From: Cochliopodium minus
Taxonomy: Eukaryota > Discosea > Himatismenida > Cochliopodiidae
Assembly (NCBI GenBank): GCA_024220525.1
Contig: JAMYWO010000517.1
Coordinates: forward strand, 3,208 to 20,214
DNA: 17,007 nt
Direction of reading: 5' to 3'
Of the stretch, positions 10,604 to 17,007 are shown in pieces. A model generated the notes under the pieces. It was not told the origin of the DNA and searched no databases. It was given only the letters and a program-made list of their open reading frames with translations. A program made the translations under genes and the position numbers. Positions within the stretch are counted from its first letter, which is position 1. Every line of letters starts with the position of its first letter.

Positions 10604-10884
10604 CAAAAAAAAAATATCTTCTTTCATTTTTTTTTTGATTAAAATTTTACTTTTCTCTTTTGCATTTTTATCAATTTAAACTCCAAAATTAAAATCAAAT
10701 TTTTATAAAAACAAATTTTTTTCACAGTTTGGAGATTTTTTAATTGAAAATAGTTAAACATCTCCCCTTTGCATCTCCTTTCTTTTTAAAACAAATAAAA
10801 AAAAAAAAGGATTTGTTGAGTTTTTTATATTTACTTTAATTTTAAGTAATTTAAAAGAAGGAATAGATTAATTTGAATTCAAAA

Positions 10885-13391
10885 ATGTCACAGGGAATTA
10901 CTTCAAACCAAATTACATTGATAGATGAATCCTGGGAGAAAATACAGAAAATAAAAGGTATTAAAATTTTAAAATTTGCTCTCTTTAAGAAATTTGAATG
11001 TTTTGATCTTTTTATTTGCGTCCAAATCCTTTCTATTTTCAAAAATTAACCAATTATATTATATTTAGGAAAATTTTTTGAGATTTTGGTTGAAGATGTA
11101 TTATCAAATCAAGAGGCTGCAAAGATATTTTCAAGTGAAAGAAAGGAATTAGAAAACAAAATTTCTGAATTCTTCAGCCTTATAATAAAGAATTTGAAAA
11201 CATTGGAGAATGTATCTCTTTATTTGAGTAAGCAATCCAAAAAAAGACAATCAAAGGGTGCAAATAAGGAGATCTACAATCATATAACCATTTCTATGCT
11301 AAATTCACTTGAGAAAGCATTGGGAATGCTATCATTCGATGATAATACTAAAGATGCTTGGAAGGCATTATCTGATGTGGTTACCAATATATTGTTGACA
11401 AATAATAATGAAGAAATTCAAGGCGAAATAGTTTTAATTGAAGAAAAAAAGGGAGAAAAAGTGGTAGAAGAGGAAGATGATAAATGTCTTGATTATGAAC
11501 AATTGAATATAGAGGCTGAACAATTAAAATTCAGATTATTTTCCGTAATATTTTACTTTTTCATTTTCTAAATCACTTGATACCTTTTTGATTTATTATT
11601 ACCTTAATTAATCATCACATTCTATCACATGTTATTTGTTAACTATATTTATAATAACTCATTTTATCTTTTAAATAATTTAATGCAGAAAGGTTTGGCT
11701 GATCTCATTAAAGATAGAAGATACTTTCTAAAGAAATATCAAAAAGTTGTGGTAGGATCCGAAATGGTGGAGTTCTTAATCAAAAATAAAGAGGCCAAAG
11801 ATGTTAATGAGGCAATAGAAATTGGTAAATTGGAATGAAATTTTATGTGAGAATTTAATAATTTTGATCAATTTATATCCCAACATAAGATCCTATATTA
11901 TTGATCAATGAGATCCATTATCAAAATCTCATTTATTTTGATTTATATTGATCGATTATCGAAAATTTTTCAATTTGAAGATATTCATTTGAAAATTTCA
12001 ATCATTATTTTGAAATTATAAAATTCTTTTGATTAGGAAATAAGTTGATTGATTTCGATTACATGCATCAAGTGAATGACGAATACACATTTAAGAATGA
12101 TGGAACTTTCTACAGATTCAGAGATGACGAAGAAGAAGGAAGCAAAGATGACAGAGAGATGTCCGTTGCAAAAGTAAGACAAAACTGTGAAGTAGGGAAA
12201 CAAGGTTACGCTTTGGTGAAAGGCTTCCAGTTCTGGACACGCCGTTTCTTGGTCCTAAGAAATGATCTTGGTAAGCTTTACTTGTACGACAGCGAAGCAT
12301 CCATTAAACCAAGGAAGATACTTTACATTGATTCGAAATTTTCTTGTAACGTAAAAGAAGTTTCAGGTAATCTTATTTCAAAAATTTTTAAAAAATACAT
12401 TTACTAATTTATTTCCTATTAGATTGTAAAAAGGGATATTATTGTTTCAACATTTCTGGTGTACACGAAGCACTCACCATAGCAACACAAAAATCTGTGG
12501 ACCAAGAACAATGGATCGAAGCATTGATAGCTTGTGGGGCTATTCTTGAAAGCACTGCTGTACAAAGTTCTGCAAACACTTTTTGGGAGTTGAGTGCGAC
12601 TGACATCGATGGAAAAGAACATCCTATGCTCCAACATAAAGGAAAAGTTGTTTTGGTTGTAAATGTGGCTACGAACTGAGGTTTAACGAAGGTCAATTAT
12701 ACCCAACTCCAAGAGCTTTATTCATCATATAAGTAAAATACCATAAACATTTTTTAATTATTTAATTTAATTTTTAATCATTTTAATTCCAGAGACTCTG
12801 GATTGGTAAAAGTTTTTTTTTACAATAAGATTAAATTTATCTTGATATATTTTTCTTTAAAAAAAATTTATAGGAAATGTAAGTTTTTTTGCAACACTTT
12901 TTTTTGTTATTTTTTAATTATCCAAAAATTATAAATAAATTCATTTTAGAATTGCCTTCCCTTGTAATCAAGTAAGATCTTTTTATTATCAGTTAATTCA
13001 TTTTTTTTTTATAATTTCTACCCTAGTTTGGAGGACAAGAACCCGGTGAAAATCACGAAATTAAAGATAGAGTTCTTAGTAAATACAACATTACCTTCCC
13101 TTTGATGTCTAAGATAAAAGTAAATGGAAAGGAAACTCATCCAGTTTTTGAATTCCTCAGATCTAAAATCTCCAACGTACTTGGCTCTTCCATCAAATGG
13201 AACTTTACGAAATTTTTAATTAATAGAGATGGTAATTTAATTTATTCTCATAAAATGTTGTTTTAAAAATTAATTTGCTTTCTTTTTTTTCTTCAGGTGT
13301 TCCTGTGTCTAGAGCTAGCCCTACTACTTCTCCAACTAAAATGGAGCCTAGTATTCTTGAATTGCTCAAACAGGTCCCAAAAGACAAATAA
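10885..13391 (+). CDS. Globin-like/DEP/PH/selenocysteine glutathione peroxidase fusion
   Basis: The model is 554 aa in 10 exons: 10885-10957, 11069-11544, 11689-11824, 12037-12366, 12423-12732, 12793-12805 (13 nt), 12874-12878 (5 nt), 12950-12971, 13027-13231 and 13297-13391 (TAA). Residues 8-130 match the globin fold (IDESWEKI, F45 at CD1, AWKALSDVVTNIL in helix H), but the proximal F8 His is Arg84 in a gap-free local comparison with neuroglobin. An acidic linker follows. Residues 184-256 are a DEP domain (VVVGSEMVEFLI to GTFYRF) and 283-380 a PH domain ending QEQWIEAL. Residues 390-554 are a glutathione peroxidase with selenocysteine 424 encoded by TGA in VNVATN(Sec)GLTKVNYTQL. The tetrad is complete: Sec424, Gln459, Trp513, Asn514, spaced almost as in GPX4. 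It should reduce (lipid) hydroperoxides at a membrane held by PH and DEP. All junctions keep phase, so a fused transcript is the simplest reading. Confidence 0.85.
11863..11933. repeat. Short dispersed repeat, copy B, plus intron hairpin
   Basis: This lies in the 212-bp intron 11825-12036, the longest intron of its gene; most here are 45-110 bp. 11863-11909 resembles 3756-3820 (TTTGATCAATTT, ATATC.CAACATA, TATATTATT, GATCAAT). Just downstream AATGAGAT (11907-11914) and ATCTCATT (11926-11933) form an 8-bp inverted repeat with an 11-bp loop. It may be a small inserted element. Confidence 0.4.
12677..12679 (+). other. In-frame TGA read as selenocysteine
   Basis: The TGA falls exactly at the catalytic position of the glutathione peroxidase signature, between VNVATN and GLTKVNYTQL. 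The same frame continues for 130 conserved residues after it. TGA ends the kinase, ankyrin and Sel1 genes in this window, so a general recoding of TGA is excluded. A point mutation from TGC/TGT or TGG is possible but unlikely given the intact downstream domain. Confidence 0.88.
12874..12878 (+). other. 5-nt microexon GAAAT
   Basis: It is flanked by a TATAG acceptor and a GTAAGT donor. It supplies Glu447 and two bases of Ile448 in the peroxidase sequence GLEIIAFPCNQ; skipping it would shift the frame and delete the family-conserved segment. Introns are 68 and 71 bp. Confidence 0.85.
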
Positions 13392-13695
13392 TCAATGGTT
13401 TTTTAAAGAAAAAAAAAGATTCTTTTGATTTTTTGTTGAAGATTTTCTTTTGATTTTTTTTTTGGTTTAAAAATATGATTTCACTTTTGAAAAACATCAC
13501 CCTTTCATTGGTTGATGTCGATTGTGATTGATGAAAATCATACCGAAATAAAAAAAAAGAGGAAAATTTTAAAGGAAAATTAAAAGAGTTTGTTGGGATG
13601 TTTGTTTTTTAAAGTTAATTGAGGTCATTACTTCAATATTAATTTCAATTTTTAAATTTTATAAAATTATAAAAAAAATTGAAATTTACCAAAAA
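13392..13695 (+). other. Intergenic region with 3' UTR of the selenoprotein
   Basis: About 300 bp between the GPx-fusion stop and the amidase start. The first half holds the T-rich 3' UTR, the candidate SECIS hairpin and a polyadenylation-like AATAAA. The second half (13560-13695) is AT-rich and must include the start of the next transcript. No coding signal is seen. Confidence 0.5.
13474..13542 (+). promoter_or_regulatory. Candidate SECIS element in the 3' UTR
   Basis: It lies 83 nt after the stop of the selenoprotein gene. Helix I: TATGATTT (13474-13481) pairs exactly with AAATCATA (13535-13542). After an internal loop, UGA at 13488-13490 faces GAU at 13526-13528, allowing the U.U, G.A, A.G quartet, with A13491 facing U13525. 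Helix II: ACATCA (13494-13499) pairs with TGATGT (13513-13518), plus CC with GG around a one-base bulge, and an 8-nt loop CTTTCATT. Weak points: the base before UGA is U rather than A or G, the apical AA is missing (CC sits near that place), and helix II carries a three-base bulge. AATAAA at 13547-13552 follows immediately. Confidence 0.45.
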
Positions 13696-16377
13696 ATGAT
13701 TGAAGAAAAAATAGTATTGGAAGAAGAAGATATTGTCATTGAATTCATTCCGAAAGAAGAATATAACGTAGATTTTAATAAGGTAACGAATATTTATCTT
13801 TTTGTAAAAAAAAAAACATTAATCAATTCTCTAAAGCCTGTCATTGCAACTGTACCAAGATATAGTAAGAATAAACTAATTTTGAATTTATAAGCTCATT
13901 TTTGAAAATATAAAAAATAATTTTTATTGATAAATTTATTAAATTTATTTTGAAAACAATTATATAGTAATAAACTTGGATCTACCTGAAGAAGATGTAA
14001 AGAGAACTTAAATTTTAAATTTTTATTATATCTTTCAATAATAATAAATAATGATAACATAGAGATGGAATCAAGTGGTGGATGATTTTACTCCACATTT
14101 CAAAAAGATGGAATCAAAGATGATACAAGATATGCAGGTAAAGATTGAGAGAATATACCAATACCTATAAATTAATTTTTTATTTAAAAGCAAATATTAG
14201 GAAATCTTGTTGAAAAGATAGTCACAGGGATCATGAAAAGAGCAACAAAATCTGGAAAAGTGTTTTATCATAAAGAATTGGAGGTGAAAAATTAAAAATT
14301 TTTATATCCTTTGTTAACTTCTCGAAAATATAAAGGCCATCGCCAAAAGATCAGGTAAAAAATAAATTATTTATAATTTATCTTAATTTATTTTTTAAAT
14401 CTAGGAATGGATGTTGGAAGAATTGCTTTCTTGAACTTGTCCTACGAAGGCAACCATTTTTAAAAAGATTTTTATATTTGTTATTAATTTGGTTTGTTAG
14501 CTTCTGCTCATTGTACAAGTTTTATCATAAAGAAAGGAGATGGAACACCCATCCATTTAAGGTAGTTTAACATTTAAAACTCTTTTAAAAAGAATTTATA
14601 ATTTTTAAAGAACAATGGACTGGGATATGACAGAACTTAGGGAACTTGTAAAGAAAAAAATATTATCTTGTTTATAATTCCTTTCTTCAGACAATGTAAA
14701 AAACTTGAATTCATTTTATTTAAAATTAATAAAATTTCAATTAAAAAAGAGAATTAGATTTCCAAAGAAAAGGCAGAACTGTAAGAAATTAAAAAATTTA
14801 TTGATTCATTTTCTTAATCAAATTTAGGTTTTTCTTGCAACGAGGTATTTTGCATTCGATAATTTTTTACATTTTCAAATTATTTTATTTTTCATTTCAG
14901 TTGGGCTGGATATTTAGGAATTTTGACGGGATGCGTTCCTAATGGTAAGAAATATCTTTGCTTTTTTTATTAAAATTTATTTTTATTCATTTTAAAAAGG
15001 ATACTCAATTTCCGTCAATTTTAGAATCACAGAAGATGGATCATTTTGGCAAAACAGTAAACTGTTTTTGCAAAAGAATTTTTTTTTAACAACAATTTTT
15101 TAAAAAAAAGTAAAAAGAGCTATGGGAAAGTGTTGGCCTATTGGGTTTTTGATTAGAGGTAGATAAATATTTTCAAAAAAAAATTTAAAATTTTTTTAAA
15201 AATTTTTTAATAAGAAATCTGTACCACCACAAATGATTACAAAACGGCAGTGGAATTTCTTGGTATTTTTAACACAAATTGATTTTTAAAATTTTTTTTA
15301 AAAAAAATTTCATATATTAAATCAGCAACTAGCCATTTAATCGCTCCTGGTAATAATTTTGGTTATTTCTTTTTAATATTTATTTTTACTTTTATTTTTA
15401 GTTTATTTGACTGTGTGCGGTAAAAATAAGGATGAAGGATGTTTAATTACAAGAAATCCAGGCACAGAAGAACTTAATAGAGTCACTTTGGATGAGAATA
15501 CTCTTTACACAATTCAGACCAATATTGATCATTGGAGTAACGACACAGAAATGGATGTGATGAGCTCTATACATAGAAGAAAACTGGTAAAATTATTTAT
15601 TAAAATTAATTGGTTTGATTAATTATTTTTATCAGTTTAAACAGAGACACCAAAAATTGTTGGATGATAGAAAAGAGATTAATCCAACAAATGGGTGGAA
15701 AATTTTTGAAAAGAATCCTCTCATTAATGGTAAATATCAAACAAAACATTCTTTCTTACTAAAGAAAAAAATTTGTTCATTTGTTTTTAGAAATTACAAT
15801 TTATGGAACTTACATGAGCCCCAAAGACGGAATTCTTCAAGTAATGATTTTTTAATAACAAATTTGAAAAAAATTTTAAACTTAATTTTTTAAATAGACA
15901 AGAGTTCCTTTGAATGAGAAGTTTTCTCCAACAATTTTTAAGAAAGAAATGGCTGGAGTAGTTTTCATAAATGAAGAGCACGTGGAAGATGACAATCAAA
16001 TAGTAGAGATTAAAACTATAAAACCTCCTGGTTTACCTACTTGCTCTGTTTGCAAAAGACATTATTACAAAGAAAATAACAAAAAAGGACATGTAAACCT
16101 TCCAAAATCTTTTGTTTGGTTTTATAATATATTTATTAATTAATTCTCCTAAAAGTGTCTTCACACAGGAAAATGGCATGATAAATATTCAGATTGTGGG
16201 ATTGGATGTGTTTTCAAGATAAAATTTAACATTGGTTCTCAACACTGGTAAATTATTTCCTAAACTACACCTTTTAGTTTTAAAAACCCTTTTATTTTTA
16301 TAAATAGGGGTTGTTGTGGAAGCTTAAAAAATTCTAGTACTTCTTGTGTAAATTCTCCAAAGCACAAAATTAATTAA
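13696..16377 (+). CDS. NAAA/acid-ceramidase-like amidase with C-terminal Cys/His domain
   Basis: The model is 477 aa in 23 exons, from 13696-13782 through 15898-16092, 16156-16247 and 16308-16377 (TAA). An Ntn-hydrolase of the acid ceramidase/NAAA family is clear. The N-terminal part reads YIINLDLPEEDRW, then LNLSYEASAHCTSFI with Cys130 as the nucleophile that autocleavage would expose. TMDWDM, LDFQRKGRTVF, GYLGILTG, WPIGFLIRE, LITRNP and TNIDHW follow in family order. Relatives hydrolyse the amide bond of N-acylethanolamines or ceramides. Unlike the human lysosomal enzymes there is no signal peptide, so a cytosolic place is likely. Residues 408-474 add a module with C408, C411, C425, H427, C438, C442, H454-W455, C457, C458, C468 and H474, reminiscent of CHORD-type zinc domains. 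Two splice oddities occur: a 5-nt exon and a GC-AG intron. Ending at the in-frame stop near 16143 would drop most of the Cys/His domain. Confidence 0.87.
14450..14500 (+). other. GC-AG intron
   Basis: The intron starts GCAACC and ends TTGTTAG. The splice joins YEA to SAHCTSF at the catalytic cysteine, a junction fixed by family conservation. No GT nearby keeps the frame and the conserved residues. Confidence 0.75.
14691..14695 (+). other. 5-nt microexon ACAAT
   Basis: It is preceded by CTTTCTTCAG and followed by GTAAAA. It supplies Thr and two bases of Ile in RELTIELDFQ, where the acid-ceramidase family keeps a residue pair at this place. Without it the flanking exons (14611-14647 and 14750-14780) are out of phase. 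Introns are 43 and 54 bp. Confidence 0.82.
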
Positions 16378-16596
16378 TTGGGTCAATAAAACTATTTGAA
16401 TAAACTTTAGTTCTCTAAATTTTTATCCTCTTTTTCTTTTAATCAATTTTTTATTAGTATGATTTCATTAAAAATAGGATTTATATTCAATCTTCAAACT
16501 GATGTTTGAGTGAATTAAGTTTGATTAAATGTCTAAATATCTTTTTAATTAAAAAATAAAGAATTTTAGAAAATAAAAAAAAAATAAAAAGAAATT

Positions 16597-16959
16597 ATGA
16601 TTGAATTCAGAATAAGTACAAATAATGGTTATGTTGTTTTAGATCAAAAGGGATGGTGTACCAAAACACAAGAAAAGACACAGGCAACTGTTTTCTCTAA
16701 AACAGGGGAAGATAATAAGATGATCATCAAAGTTTCACAAGGACCTTACATTGGATACTATCTTTCTTGTTATTTTGGGGATTATGTTGGTGTTTACAAA
16801 TATGCTTTTGAAGCTTCTTACTTTGAACTTGAAGATAATAAGTTGAAATGCCAGAGTTTCAAGGCCAAAGGTCAGTCTTTGAGCTTAAGAGCTAGCGACA
16901 ATTATTTTTATTGCAATAATGATTACCAAGTTTGTAATGTCATCTTTGAATACAATTAA
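16597..16959 (+). CDS. Small beta-trefoil/fascin-like protein
   Basis: A single 120-aa open frame starts at ATG 16597 and ends with TAA, without introns, unlike all neighbours. The sequence is beta-rich, with spaced aromatic and Gly motifs: FRISTNNGYVVLDQKGW near residue 4, GYYLSCYFGDYVGVYKY near 52, then ASYFELEDNKL and LSLRASDNYFYCNND. This pattern of Y-L-S, G-x-V and F-E-L-E resembles beta-trefoil proteins of the fascin or ricin-B type, which bind actin or sugars. There is no signal peptide or membrane segment. The fold call is tentative; that it is a real gene is well supported by composition and length. Confidence 0.6.
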   Translation: MIEFRISTNNGYVVLDQKGWCTKTQEKTQATVFSKTGEDNKMIIKVSQGPYIGYYLSCYFGDYVGVYKYAFEASYFELEDNKLKCQSFKAKGQSLSLRASDNYFYCNNDYQVCNVIFEYN

Positions 16960-17007
16960 AAAAGTTTTGAAAAAGTTTAATAACAAAATACAATTCACAA
17001 CTAATAT

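Noticed and set aside
12677-12679. TGA taken as the real stop or as a nonsense mutation (pseudogene)
   Set aside because: The peroxidase continues with conserved residues, intact splice sites and a complete tetrad, and the TGA is exactly at the selenocysteine position.
12419-12696. Two minus-strand open frames opposite the PH and GPx exons
   Set aside because: They are shadows of the conserved plus-strand coding sequence and have no family similarity of their own.
13561-13695. Other ATGA/GTGA sites as alternative SECIS cores
   Set aside because: I found no complementary helix II around them.

Overview
This window looks like nuclear DNA of an AT-rich, extremely intron-dense unicellular eukaryote, probably a free-living amoeba or flagellate; I cannot name the lineage. 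Reasons: genes are broken by many 43-212 bp GT-AG introns (22 in 1.4 kb of coding sequence in one gene). The domains are eukaryotic (PAK-like kinase, DEP, PH, UBR finger, acid-ceramidase/NAAA amidase). TGA, TAA and TAG all end genes, so TGA is a normal stop except at one selenocysteine site. All exon models were spliced by hand from reading frame, GT/AG sites and family conservation; each multi-exon model closes in phase, except the 5' end of the Sel1 gene.

Left part: a weak coding trace on the minus strand (75-358), then a leucine-rich-repeat gene on the plus strand (549-1885). Three minus-strand genes follow in a tight array, in transcription order: a signal-peptide/Ser-Thr-Pro-stalk/single-pass membrane protein (8088-6121), an ankyrin-repeat protein ending in a UBR-type zinc finger (6093-4020), and a Sel1-repeat protein (3948-2137) with a doubtful 5' end. 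Their gaps are only 27 and 71 bp.

Right part: after a divergent promoter region (8089-8674), four plus-strand genes run in tandem. They are a PAK-type kinase without a visible CRIB motif (8675-10603); a 554-residue protein joining a globin-like domain, DEP, PH and a GPX4-like selenocysteine glutathione peroxidase (10885-13391); an NAAA/acid-ceramidase-like amidase with an added C-terminal Cys/His zinc-binding-like domain (13696-16377); and a small beta-trefoil-like protein (16597-16959).

The most striking item is the globin-DEP-PH-GPx selenoprotein. It has an in-frame TGA at the catalytic position, a complete catalytic tetrad, a candidate SECIS hairpin in the 3' UTR, and a globin fold whose haem-binding histidine appears to be replaced. 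Two unrelated genes contain 5-nt microexons. A plausible but unproven theme of the right half is membrane and lipid signalling: a possibly myristoylated kinase, a PH/DEP-anchored lipid-hydroperoxide reductase, and a lipid amidase.
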